64,000 nt of DNA from Membranipora membranacea. Taxonomy: Eukaryota; Bryozoa; Gymnolaemata; Cheilostomatida; Membraniporidae. The stretch covers positions 24,674,001-24,738,000 of the forward strand of contig OU612072.1 of the NCBI GenBank assembly GCA_914767715.1, in the 5' to 3' direction. The translations under genes were made by a program, and so were the position numbers. Below the pieces are notes generated by a model. It searched no databases, was not told the origin of the DNA, and saw only the letters and a program-made list of their open reading frames with translations. Numbering within the stretch: the stretch's first letter is position 1; each line of letters begins with the position of its first letter. Below are positions 36,572 to 47,613 of this stretch, piece by piece.

Positions 36572-37078
36572 AGGTCTCGCCTACTAAGCTAGACGATGAT
36601 GTACCACTTGGTCTTATAAGCGCATGCTTGATCAGTAAAAAAAGTGTATACTAATATGTATATAGTTTTGCTGTTTGTATTTAAGGGTGACCCCACCAGT
36701 CTCAGACAGTTGGGAATGGTTGACATGAAGCAATAATGATCCGTCAGTTGCGCCGAGGCAAAGCCTATGCACACACTTTATACAAATTCAAGACCCAGCC
36801 TACATAGGCTGTAGTTGTAGTAAAGAGAGGGGGCATTTGCTTACAATGTAAAGTATGTAGGCCTACATGTAGCCATAGTAGATTAGCAATAACAGTTCTA
36901 GACAATTAGTTGCACGAGAGTTGCCCACCTAAACATGCCACCACCAACAAACAACAAAGCGAGGAGTAAGGAGTAAACTCCTTGGACTTGTATGAGCCTT
37001 CCCCCCCCCCCTCTTACAACTCTTAGGAGTCCTTCTCCTAGCTTGATATTACACTGCACATGTACATTGGACTGGTAC
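36572..37078. other. Intergenic with C tract
   Basis: Contains an 11-base C tract at 37001-37011. No supported gene. Confidence 0.35.
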
Positions 37079-37190
37079 CATTGGCAAACTACAGAAAGCT
37101 ACTAGTAGTGATAGTAACTAACAGTTACTAGCTAGACTTCTTAGTTAGTCTACTCATTTTTCACTCACAACTGAGTAGTAGAATAGTAGT
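37079..37190. repeat. Duplicated segment, copy 2 (no hairpin)
   Basis: Same orientation as 33358-33510 but without the inverted arm. It shows the sequence as it was before the hairpin arose. Confidence 0.85.
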
Positions 37191-37729
37191 GTACCAAATA
37201 TAAATACTAAATAACATTTATTTACCTGAGAGCTACAACAAATTGATTCAATCAAGTCCATTCACAGCTGTTCTAATTTCATTCTTCTTCTTCTTGTGAA
37301 GCTGAGTTGGCTCATCATCTCTTCATCGTGGTCTTATGTGTCTGTGAAGTAACTGATTGGTGCCACTGAGTCTGACTGCTGTTCAGAAAGTTGACTACTA
37401 GCAATATCGATAACTAACTCGGTGTTCTCCAACACAGATATTGTAATCAGTATGAAGTTATTGAACAGGCCAATAAGAAAAAAGCAAGATGTAATGGGCC
37501 AATCATATCAAAGCCTGTGAAAATTCGAAGACAGAGGGCAACTCTTCATTTTGGAAGGTTTTAACGTGAGAGGGCAATTCCGAACCAGTTACCTTATTAC
37601 CCTGGAGTTGCCTGGGCGGCTAAATATTGTGGTTAAATTACAGTGGGCTTGCTGGTGTGATATGGCTAAAATCTGTGTTTTGTTTCCTAAATTAATCCAG
37701 GCCTGTTCACCAACAAGCCACGTGGTTAC

Positions 37730-38065
37730 AATACGCTACCCAACGGTAGGTGCATACACCGCAATGATAGTACAATATCTGTTCTTGTTTAGAGGGAGTT
37801 TAAGGGTGATCATTCTATCATTTACAGATTTGGGGGTCTTCAGTCATATTGGCGATGACAGCATTGATTCACTCTTCATTTCTGAGATTTTAGCACTACC
37901 AGTATCACCAAAACAAGCCTCACTTAGTGCTTCAACATCAATTCTATATTTCTTTAGCTCTTGTACAATGATGCCACTTCGCCTTTCTGGTCTATCTGCT
38001 CTATCACGATCAAGCATTGTTCTAATGTTCAACAAAGCAAAATTCAGATCATAAGCTGTTTGCAA
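37730..38065 (-). mobile_element. LINE endonuclease N-terminal fragment (RTE/'craniofacial'-type)
   Basis: The minus strand reads LLNIRTMLDRDRADRPERRS, then VQELKKYRIDVEALSEACFG, then after a stop VNDRMITLKLPLNKNRY and IIAVYAPTVG. This is the first half of the APE endonuclease of the family whose remaining part is at 22.1-24.4 kb. The expected 'SETR' block reads SEAC. It ends at about the endonuclease position where the 24.4-kb copy begins. Confidence 0.7.
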
Positions 38066-38461
38066 TTTTTATCCTTGGCGACGTCCTGCCAGTATGTATT
38101 TTATTTCTTGTGAGACTTCATGATCCAAATTGGAATAAAGCTTGCAAAGGATTTAAAAGGCTACTCTGAGTTTTGTAGGTTGTCAGAGCAGCCTTCTCTA
38201 CAGGTTTAGGAAATTCTGTACTGGCAAGGTGAGACTAAGACGAGTGCAGATCCTCAGCCTGCTGATGCAATGACCAGCCAGATGTGCTGTAGGCTTACAT
38301 ACACATTGCCCTTACAGGTTGTCACGCTCCTGGCTTATTTTCATGGTTTGTTCTCCCAAAGATCCCCATCTGATTAGCCTTGTGTCCAGTGTCCATTTCA
38401 CCTTACATTATACATTGAAAGTTGGCTGGACTTCATATTATCTATTATCATATTATCAGAG

Positions 38462-38752
38462 GCAAGTTTCAGTACATATGGCCAAGTTATATATTTGGGG
38501 CCAGGTTTTACTAATTGGGGCCAAGTTTCATTGTATGGGGCCATGGTTTAGTTACTGCGTCCAATTTTCAGTACATGGGCCCAAGTTTTAATAATTAGGG
38601 CCAAGTTTCATTTGGCGGGGCCAAGTTTTAATGAATGGGGCCAAGTTTTATTTATTGGGGCAAAGTTTTACTAATTGGGGCTAAGTTTTACTGATTGGGG
38701 TCAAGTTTCATTGCATGGGGCTAAGTCTTATATTTGGGGCCAATTGGCGCTG
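38462..38752. repeat. Satellite array 2: 20-bp units
   Basis: About 14 units with a constant GGGGCCAAGTTT and a variable 7-8 base word (TACTAATT, CAGTACAT, CATTGCAT and others). It has the same orientation as array 3 and directly abuts the truncated RT end of the LINE at 38753. Confidence 0.95.
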
Positions 38753-40930
38753 GGCATAAACACTTCCAACTGTCAGGGCCAGGAACAGGGCAGCCGGACA
38801 GAAGCCTGCACTGTGTGATAGCTCTCACCATCGTCTCCATGTACATAGCATACAAGGATGGGGACAAAGGTTTTTTATTTTTTTCCATTGACATGATAGC
38901 CTGCTTAATATCAGGGATAGAAAACGGACTATTGCCATCTTCTGTGGAATCAGTATTTACGAAGTTTGAAGGACCCAAGAAATCTAAAAGGAAATCTACC
39001 TCTGATCAAACAGTCAGCACTGGAGTATACAAATCTGAATAAAAATCACATGAACGATACCCTGGCAATCATGAATCAGTTGACCAGTGCCCTTTTCCTG
39101 GACAGATTCAACAATATTAGTTTATTATGCTGCTTGATTCTTCTGGAAAAGAAAGCGGTGTTCTTCTCATCCTGCTCAAAGATTTTAATTCTAGACCTAA
39201 CTCTAAGAGCTTGAAGCTTTGTCTAATTCAAATTTTAAATCTCTAATTTTACTCTTTCCACCTCAGCTTTGACGGCTGAGTTGGATATAAGCAAGTGTAG
39301 CTCATCTGATAGATTTTTAATCCTGTTTTTAAATCTAAACTACGCTCTGAGCAGTTTCAATACAAAAATATTTTGTTCTTAATCTGACACTTTCCCACCA
39401 AATTTAAAGGATTATTATAAGCTGGATTTAGTGTTTGCCACATTGAGTACAGCTCAAGGAACAACCTCACTTTGAGCTGAGCCATTTTTAGTGTCTGATG
39501 CGAAAGAATGGACACAATTGAAATCTCCAGCCACAATGTTTTTGCTAGTTTGAGAAAGCGAGGCTGACAATTCATCTGATCTTAATCTCCGTCTACCAGT
39601 GGGATGGTTAGGAGCATACACACAAACTAGCCTAATCTTCTGACCATTGATATCCATGTCCACATAGCATAAACGGCCATCAGCAATGTTACGCTTCATG
39701 AGAATAGCACACCCTCGAGCGTTACTAGCCCCCTAACTAGCAACATATTCCCCCTTCCATTCAGGTAACTCAACAGTGAGTTTCCTGGACAAACACAATA
39801 TCACAATCAAGGTTTTCGAGAAAAAACAAGACATTCTGCCTTTTAGCCTGATTGCCAATACCATTGACGTTAATAGTCATAAACTTCAACTTTGTAGAAT
39901 GAGACACGGTTGTTGTTGATTCCATATAGTTGTTAAGTGTATGGAACCAGAAAACTCTGCTAGATGAACCTTATATAAAACAGAAAGAAGAAAACATACT
40001 CTACACATTTGAAACCTCAGTTGCAGATCTCAAACTAAGAGGACTTGACTTTATTCGGTTCTATGTTTGGTGGCTCTGAAACCTGCAATGGAGGGTCAGC
40101 TGGCTTACTTCCCGTGTTACAACTCCCCTTTGCTCCCCCTCATGACCCTGGCTGGCTGATGTCATCACTTTTATCGCTTCCTGTATTACCATCTTGCTTC
40201 CTCCTACTACCCATTCCCCCTGTTTTTTTATTTGGGCCCCGTTTCGGTTATCTTGCCGCTATTTTAGCCCAACTATTCGTACCGGTTTCACTACATACAC
40301 TGCAAACAATCTCGGAGGAACAGTCCCTTGCCCTGTGGCCTATCTCACCGCAGTTTCTACACTTTGGGTCGGATGTGCAGTCCCTGATCATATGACCCCC
40401 CTCACCACACTTCAGGCCTTTACGAGATTGGCCCGGGAAGTTCACCATCACATTACGGCGGCTAAAGCTAAAGTTTGACGGGGGAAAGCTCTTCAAATCC
40501 ATCTTGACTTTGTATACACCATTATAAATGGATGGGAAATCTTCATGGACAAATTTGACATGGTCCAGAACCCTGCCGTATTCCCCCATCTTTGGGTACA
40601 CAATCTTCAAGTCAAACTCAAAAGGCACAATATGCAGTGTAACCACAGTGTAAACCTCACTGCTCCTTATTATTTCAACCTCTTCAACATCCATCAATTT
40701 TCGCATCAACTCATTGTACTTTGACACAGACTTCGCAGTGACTTCGACCCCTTTGCTGCGACCGAAATTCAGACCATCAACATCCTCCACACTAATACAA
40801 TAGCTACTCAAAAAACTCATCAAATTTTTAACAGAAGTAAATCCATCCACATGATTGAACTCCACAGATCGCTCAGATTTCTTCCAGGTCCAGCCATCAC
40901 GCACCACACACACACACCTCACACAAGTCA
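38753..40930 (-). mobile_element. L1/Tx1-like LINE, truncated in its RT by satellite
   Basis: Reading from 40930 down: ORF1 (separate entry), then a decayed ORF2. The endonuclease N-terminus (MTINVNGIGNQAKRQN, then DIVFVQETH) lies at about 39890-39770, and the next blocks (VCVYAPNHPTGRRRL, VAGDFNCVHS) follow in shifted frames to 39454. The pre-RT linker (SRIKIFEQDEKNTAFFSRRI) is near 39130-39190, and the first RT block (IPDIKQAIMSMEKNKKP) is near 38900. Coding similarity stops at about 38753, where the satellite begins. LINEs normally lose their 5' ends, so loss of the 3' part implies a secondary rearrangement. Confidence 0.75.
40248..40922 (-). CDS. LINE ORF1: nucleic-acid-binding protein with CCHC zinc knuckles
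   Basis: A 224-residue frame. The N-terminal 140 residues resemble the RNA-binding part of Tx1/L1-type ORF1 proteins. Near 165-170 the RRNVMVNFPGQ block precedes the knuckles. The first knuckle has lost its first cysteine (GLKCGEGGHMIRDC), the second is complete (CRNCGEIGHRARDC), and the third is partial (CSVCSETGTN). Such proteins bind their element RNA to form the retrotransposition particle. The frame is intact, but the start lacks a clear ATG and ORF2 is broken, so this copy is inactive. Confidence 0.75.
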   Translation of the reverse strand: MRCVCVVRDGWTWKKSERSVEFNHVDGFTSVKNLMSFLSSYCISVEDVDGLNFGRSKGVEVTAKSVSKYNELMRKLMDVEEVEIIRSSEVYTVVTLHIVPFEFDLKIVYPKMGEYGRVLDHVKFVHEDFPSIYNGVYKVKMDLKSFPPSNFSFSRRNVMVNFPGQSRKGLKCGEGGHMIRDCTSDPKCRNCGEIGHRARDCSSEIVCSVCSETGTNSWAKIAAR

Positions 40931-41787
40931 GCCCTGAAAAGGGCTATTGGGGTTGGGAGCTTTTTATATCCTAGTCCAAATAATCACAGATTTAAAGAAT
41001 TAATCTATAATCTGCAAGGGATAGCTATACAAACTTAATTGTTGCAGTTAAAGAGAGAGAGAATATGAACACAACCTTCCTCTTCGAATGCCAATCGCTT
41101 ATTGATCCAAGATGCCCCTGTGCCAGTTAAGTATTTAGCATTTAGCCTTAGGTATTCAGATACCAAGCTGGATTTGCTGATTCATGTAGTACCTTTAGTA
41201 ACATTTCCTGACCACCACTTTTTGTGTTGAGTATGAGGTGGTGCCAAAGGCAGTTTATTCAATCAAAGGCTACGTATTGACTTATTTCAAATTTCCTGGA
41301 TGTGATACAGATTCACAGGAAGTAAATAGGGCTTTGTGTCTGGATGTAACTAATTCTTATAACTAAGCAACTCGCTAGGGGAGACAAATGCTACTTTGGT
41401 CTACAAGTTACATCGACCTAGCTGTGACAACCATTTTTACACCCAGCCTAGACCTCTAGGGTTGGTACCGCAGTTAATGTGTACCATCGAATATAAACTG
41501 CTCTCATGCTGGAGCAATACTAATGGATGGTAGATACATTAATATTTAAGTGTTGGCTATGTGTTGTCAGTCCAGAAAAGTTATTTCTGCAACCGCCAAT
41601 GGCAAGAAAATAGAGTGTAAAAGCAGAAGCATCTACAACCACTTATATCTGTTGCTGGGAGATGGGGATATGTGGCTCCCTCTGGCATACCTATCAAAGA
41701 CAGGTGAAGTCAGAGGATATTGGCCAACAATAAAGCTACCCATTGGCAACCTCTATAGAAGGTTGCTGGCTATCCTTGTTGGCTGCG
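40931..41787. other. Spacer between LINE and satellite
   Basis: An open frame at 41550-41795 has no recognised motif. The sequence may be the LINE 5' leader or the original flank. Confidence 0.3.
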
Positions 41788-43024
41788 TTTACTAATTGGG
41801 GCCAAGTTTCATCTCATTGGGCCAAGTTTAACTGATTGGGGTCAAGTTTCATTGCATGGGCCAAATTTCATATTTGGGGCCAAGTTTTAGTTATTTGGGC
41901 CAAGTTTCATTGCATGGGGCAAAGTTATACTAATTTGGGCCAAGTTTCATTGCATGGGGCCAAGTTTTATATTTTGGGCCAAGTCTTAGTTATTGGGGCC
42001 AAGTTTCATAACCTTGGGCCATGTTTTGTATATGGGGCCAAGTTTTACTAATTGGGGCCAAGTTTTAGTAATTGGGGCAAAGTTTCATTGCATGGGGCCA
42101 AGTTTTCTATTCGGGCCAAGTCTTAGTTATTGGGGCCAAGTTTCATAACATGGGGCCAAGTTTTATATTTGGGGCCAAGTTATACTATTTGGGGCCAAGT
42201 TTCAGTACATGGGGCCAAGTTTTATGTTTGGGGCCAAGTTTTACTAATTGGGGCCAAGTTTCAGTACTAAGGGCCAAGTTTTACTAATTGGGGCCAAGTT
42301 TCACTGCATTGGGGCCAGGTTTCATTGCATCGGGCCAAGTTTTACATATTGGGGCCAAGTTTCAGTACATGGGGCCTAGTTTTATATTCGGGGCCAAGTT
42401 TTACTAATTGGGGCCAAGTTTCAGTACATGGGGTCAAGTTTCATATTTGGGGCCAAGTTTTACTAATTTGGGCCAAGTTCCAGTACTTTGGGCCAAGTTT
42501 TACTAATTGGGGCCAAGTTTCAGTACATGGGGCCAAGTTTTACTGATTGGGGCCAAGTTTCATTGCATTGGGCCAAGTTTTACTAATTGGGGCCAAGTTT
42601 CAGTACTAAGGGCCAAGTTTTACTAATTGGGGCAAAGCTTTACTAATTGGGGCCAGGTTTCATTGCATCGGGCCAAGTTATATATTTGGGGCCAAGTTTG
42701 GCTCCGGCCAAGTTATATATTTGGGGCCAAGTTTGGCTCCGGCCAAGTTTGGCTCGGGCCAAGTTTGGCTCGGGCCAAGTTTGGCTCGGGCCAAGTTTGG
42801 CTCGGGCCAAGTTTGGCTCGGGCCAAGTTTGGCTCGGGCCAAGTTTGGCTAGGGCCAAGTTTGGCTCGGGCCAAGTTTGGCTCGGGCCAAGTTTGGCTCG
42901 GGCCAAGTTTGGCTCGGGCCAAGTTTGGCTCGGGCCAAGTTTGGCTCGGGCCAAGTTTGGCTCGGGCCAAGTTTGGCTCGGGCCAAGTTTGGCTCGGGCC
43001 AAGTTTGGCTCGGGCCAAGTTGTC
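41788..43024. repeat. Satellite array 3: 20-bp units passing into 16-bp units
   Basis: From 41788 to about 42715 are about 45 units of the GGGGCCAAGTTT plus variable-word type. From about 42725 to 43020 are about 18 nearly identical copies of GGCTCGGGCCAAGTTT. The 16-bp block ends in CCAAGTTGTCGCG, the same junction as the 16-bp end of array 1 (read in inverse orientation at about 21045-21060). Long open frames in all phases are artefacts of the 16-bp period. Confidence 0.95.
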
Positions 43025-44393
43025 GCGCTTCCGTAGTTATGTATCTGCTTGGAGAGCAAATCTCATCAAATGAATCGTTGCCATCAGTAATGTCCTCTTT
43101 ATGGCGTTAGATTTGTGTGGAAGATGTAGCTTCATTAATGGAAGCATAGTGGTAATAAAGGGGCCTTCAATATATTTCAATCAATTCTCAGGGGGTAAAG
43201 AAGAATCTAAAGTAGTCTGAGGTGAAAATGGTCGAGATTTTCAAGTGTTGCTGTTATTTAATACACCAATCAATTAGTATTATCATCAAAAATTCTGCCT
43301 TTACAAGAACTTTATAAACCAAAGCTAGGGGATGTAACAAGGTTTTACTATACGCCCCTGTCGCAATGAATTCCTGTTTATGTATTCTGAGTAATCATGA
43401 CTCAAAATATACCACCTGATACCAAAGAAAATACCACAAGACATAACAAAATTGTATCAAGATATGAGTATGACTGACATGACCCTCTTCATTGCCAAAA
43501 TCCTGTCAAGCTAATTACAACCATTGAGGAACAGTGTATCATAAAACTATATTGCATTTCCTTCTACCTCAGTTCCAAGTATGTCCAATCAATGCCCTGC
43601 TATAGAGTTATTGCAGCGTGTTAAAGCAAGGCTGTGATGAGGGTTATCACCGAGTAATTAAAAAAATTAACCCCACAATGTAATGATCAAAGTGTTTATT
43701 GCAGAAAAGTCAGTCTCCTAGGAAAATTATGAAAGGCATGATAAATTGAGAATATTAATTTTTCTTTCAGGATAGTCATGGTCATAGTTTGAATTAACCA
43801 CTCCTCTCATCAGTCATTATATGGTAAATGATAAGGTATCTTTGTAATTCTGTCGGCCATCTCATGTATCATGTTTGAAGTGTTCCAGTGATTCAGTGTG
43901 CACATACCAAACTGTCATTTGCCTTGTTCCATTTTTCTTTTGCAACACTTTTATTAAAAATTGCTTGAAATTAGATGGTTTGGCAGCTAAAAGGCCCAAG
44001 AACATCTCCATGTCACAGCTAGGACTGTATTCACTCCTTCTCAAAGTAAGGCTTTGCTGACGCTTGCTCATGAATCTTGCTCAGGAAAATTTATGATTTC
44101 CTAAACATTTTCATCACAAGTCTACCATTTGAAACTAGAGAGGGAAAACTGGATGAATTGAGTCGGAATCAAATGTAAATTTTTTTAAATTAAGGAGAAT
44201 ATTCCAGCACAACACTCGGGTGGAAAACTTACTTTCACTTTCACGATTTCTGATAGGTAAAATTAAATGACCCACTCACCTACTGGGTTCCCAAGAGGGT
44301 CAGACTATAGCTGTTTATGAAGCAGACTAACTCTAGAAACAAAGTTGCTGATTTCAATTTCATTGCTTTCCCAACCTCATATTGACGTAAGTA
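43025..44393. other. Intergenic
   Basis: An acceptor-like TTTTTCTTTCAG at 43757-43768 is followed by a short DSHGHSLN reading and stop, which could be a terminal exon but is too short to call. Nothing else is supported. Confidence 0.3.
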
Positions 44394-44690
44394 ATCAATG
44401 TCAAACTGATATCCAGTCGACGTTGGCATCTTGACATAGGTAGCCCGGTAGTCTAGCTGACGTCCAGCTGACTTTGACATCTTGATGTAGGTGGTCAGTA
44501 TCAGGGTGATTCTGGGCTAGATATCAACATCAATGTCGGACATCAAACTGACGTCAGTTGGACATCGGCATCTTGATATGAGTAGTCAGTATCAGGGCGG
44601 CTCTAGACTAGATGTCAACATCAAGGTCTGACATCAAACTGACACTAGTTGGATGTTGGCGTTTTGATATAAGTAGTCAGTATCGGGGCT
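44394..44690. repeat. 91-bp tandem repeat, about three diverged copies
   Basis: GTCAGTATC landmarks at 44494, 44585 and 44676 give a 91-bp period. Shared blocks include ATCAAACTGA, TTGATAT and TAGTCAGTATC. No coding sense is visible. Confidence 0.85.
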
Positions 44691-46159
44691 ATAAACTGTG
44701 GAGCAGATAGTTTTCATCATAAATGACCACCATTAATGTCAGGAGTTTGTAAAGGGGCTTGGTCAGTGAGATGGTCAATAAAGAAACTGAAAAATGGCCA
44801 AACATTGACATTGACCGTGAATTACTGGGAAAGGTTTGAGCACACTTTTATTAGTTTCCCAGGTGGCTGGTTAGGATAAAGTCAAGATCTGTTTTTTATC
44901 AAATGGGCCACACTGATAATATTAACTGATTTATATGATGGGTTACACTCATGATGTGAAAGTGTAGTCAAAGTATCATTGATTCCATAACCTGGCCTTT
45001 ATTTATGCTCGTAACCTGTAGTACCACCAAATTTAAATATTTTAAATGCTTGAGTTTACTCAAAGTAATCTCCCACCAAATATTATCTCGTGGACATGAC
45101 ATTCCAGTAAACAAAAGCCTGTGTGTTGAGTGTAGCATATAGCCATTGTGGTACAGATAACTAACCAGTCCCTTTGATAAGATTATACATTATGCTCACT
45201 CTTAATCCTAAAATTACAATATTCATTTTTGACCAAATTGAATGCTTAGGAATTGTAAAGAATCCAAAATTGGGTGCTCGAAGCAGTTGTATGATTTTTC
45301 TTATTTGAATTAATCAAAAAGTATAAAGTAAACGTAGAGACCCAATTTGGAAATAATAGTAGTTAATAACAAATTGTGGAAGCGGCCATCGCCAGATATT
45401 GTTCCAAACCTGAGTACAAATAGACCCCAGATTAACTCCTTATGGACCCAAAGTTGAGTACATATTGACCTAAAACTCAGCAAACATTGACCACATCACC
45501 TCCAAATCTCTTGAACATTGATTTCAGTTGGAAGTCAGTTAGACATCATGACGTTGATTAGCAGTTCACCTTAGACCCTCAGACATCTACGACAATTTGA
45601 CCTCCGATTGATGAAGGCAAAGATGCTTCTAGCCTGCAGCTTTTTATAAAATAGGTCAATCTTAAGATATCAACCTTTATTCTGCTTGCTGTAGGATATC
45701 CGCTGAATTAAAGCTGAGTAAAGTCTATAGGTAATATTTATGTGTTATGCTGAGGGAATAAGGAATATATGTATCAATATCTTCTTGTTGACAAGGAAAA
45801 CAGCTATTGAGGAAGTTTTCTCTAATGAGCATGATTAGGCAGTTAAACAAATGATTGTGTTCCTTGTATGATAACATCACTTTCCCATATTTCATATTCA
45901 TGAATTAAGTTAAATAAGTTTTAACAAACAAGCCAATAGCCAAAAGCAGCTAAAGCATTAGTTGTTATGGCACAGACAGTATTTGATGTCAGGATACTGA
46001 TCACATTGTATACCTCATTGGTATATGTTCTGTAAAATTCATTGGGTGAGCACAGTTGTAATGGTCATATTAATAAATTAGAAGGTGTTTTATTTTTACA
46101 TTACATGTATGGGGACATAATTACTACTCTGATTCATATTCTTAATCTATCCAATGAAC
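44691..46159. other. Intergenic
   Basis: No supported feature. Confidence 0.35.
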
Positions 46160-46574
46160 CAGGGGCGTATATTCTAAAAAATTTAACTCACTGACTTTTT
46201 AGAGATGAGCATAATAATCGGGCGCAGCACGAGCCAGACGCCGTAGGCGTGGCGGGGAGGGTGTGGGAGGGGCGCTTAAGCGCCCTCCCACCACGGAAAT
46301 TTTTGCATATCGGTAGCAAAATAGTGCAAGCAGAGAGGTATTTCAATAGCTCACTAAGCTGTTGGGTACTTTCAGAAAACAACTCAATAGCAGTAGAAGA
46401 TTACGGTAAAAATGCTCCAGTTATAAAGCACCCATTTGAAAAAAAGCTGACCTCAATGGGATTCGAACCCAGAACAATCTTATTGACAGTGATTATTAAG
46501 CAGATGCTCTACACACTGAGCGATTCAGCCACTCACGGAAATCGGTGGGCCGTGAGTGCTAATATACGCCACTG
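46160..46574 (-). mobile_element. hAT-like MITE carrying a tRNA-like module, copy 2
   Basis: This is the inverse-orientation sister of 27223-27611, 415 bp long, flanked by a perfect 8-bp target-site duplication (CAATGAAC at 46152-46159 and 46575-46582). Its ends are CAGGGGCGTATATT and, in reverse complement, CAGTGGCGTATATT. It keeps about 28 bp next to the tRNA-like module, including a CACTCACGG/CCGTGAGTG palindrome, that copy 1 has lost. The long open frame across it is an artefact. Confidence 0.92.
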
Positions 46575-46582
46575 CAATGAAC

Positions 46583-47613
46583 AGTTTGATAATGTAATAA
46601 CTCATAATATGCAAAACATTCTGATCATCAGGGAATTTAACTTTTTGGATTCAGCATGTCTATCTAACATAGAAACACCCTTTTTTTCCTGCCATCAAAC
46701 TCTGTTCATGCCATCTTTTTAGATCACTTGGTTCTAGGCTGCTTCTGGCCTACAAGTTCAATCTTCTTCTAAAAAGAATCAAAGTGCAATACTGCCCACC
46801 TTAATATCTAAAGGAGTTAGTGTTTCCTAGGACGTATCAATTCAAACCCTATAAACCTAATTCCATAGGAATCACGGATTGTAAAAGGATCGGGGGGGGG
46901 GGGGGGGCAAGATTAGCAAACAAATACAATAAATGAGGAATTTCTAGACTGGTCAATCCTAATTAATTGATAGCACAACAACAGCGTGGCAAACACTTTA
47001 TCAATAGAATCAGTAAAATTGCTGCATGTGATGAGAAAGAGACAGAGATAATTGACATGCCCTTTGTTGAGGAAAGTCTTCTAATGTTCTAATGTGATAC
47101 TTGTGATAATGTGATACTGCATGTTTTCAGAATAAATAACAATCTGGTAATTTATCTTCGTAGTCCCCTTGTGTGAGGGATAAAAATAGCTGGAAAGGAG
47201 AAAGGAATCTTTTTTTGAGAATCAATAAATTCGCTTGACATCGAACTTTGTTTATGATGTTATGACATCTAAAGAATAAGCTTGGACTTCATAATTAATA
47301 ATCATAATAATTTGAAACCATATTAAAAGGTACTCATTATCATTTGTGGGAGTGGGAGTAAGGAAACTGCTAATCCGATTGTCAACTAAACAATAACATC
47401 TGAACCAGCCTGCACAAGACTGAGTAATGGGTTTGAGCTGTGTCAGGATATTATTGATTTATGTATTTCCTTGTTTGTTGACTCCAGTAGGTATATAGAG
47501 TGACTGAAAAACCATTTGAGCTCATTTATATGTGCTCTGCACACACTGTCATAAATGCATCACATTCTAGAGATCGAAAGAAAACATAGAAAAGAAAACA
47601 TAAAAGTTTTAAA
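46583..47613. other. Intergenic with G tract
   Basis: Contains a 16-base G tract at 46892-46907. No supported gene. Confidence 0.35.

Noticed and set aside
41788-43024. CRISPR-like array (constant repeat plus variable spacer)
   Set aside because: The genome is animal-like, the 'spacers' are only 7-8 bases and drawn from a few recurring words, and no cas genes are present; this is a degenerate minisatellite.
21039-43059. Long open frames across the satellite arrays (repeated LARAKFGSGQVWLGPS-type peptides on both strands)
   Set aside because: A 16-bp unit without stops is open in all six frames; the peptides are products of the repeat, with no start context or splice sites.
44280-44480. Minus-strand exon ending at a GTGAGT donor
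   Set aside because: The only protein-like frame meets a TAG before the donor.
27247-46722. Open frames encoding MAGRVWEGRLSALPPRK-type proteins in the hAT-like MITE copies
   Set aside because: Both lie inside a non-autonomous MITE and cross its GC-rich palindrome and tRNA-like part; no coding constraint is expected.
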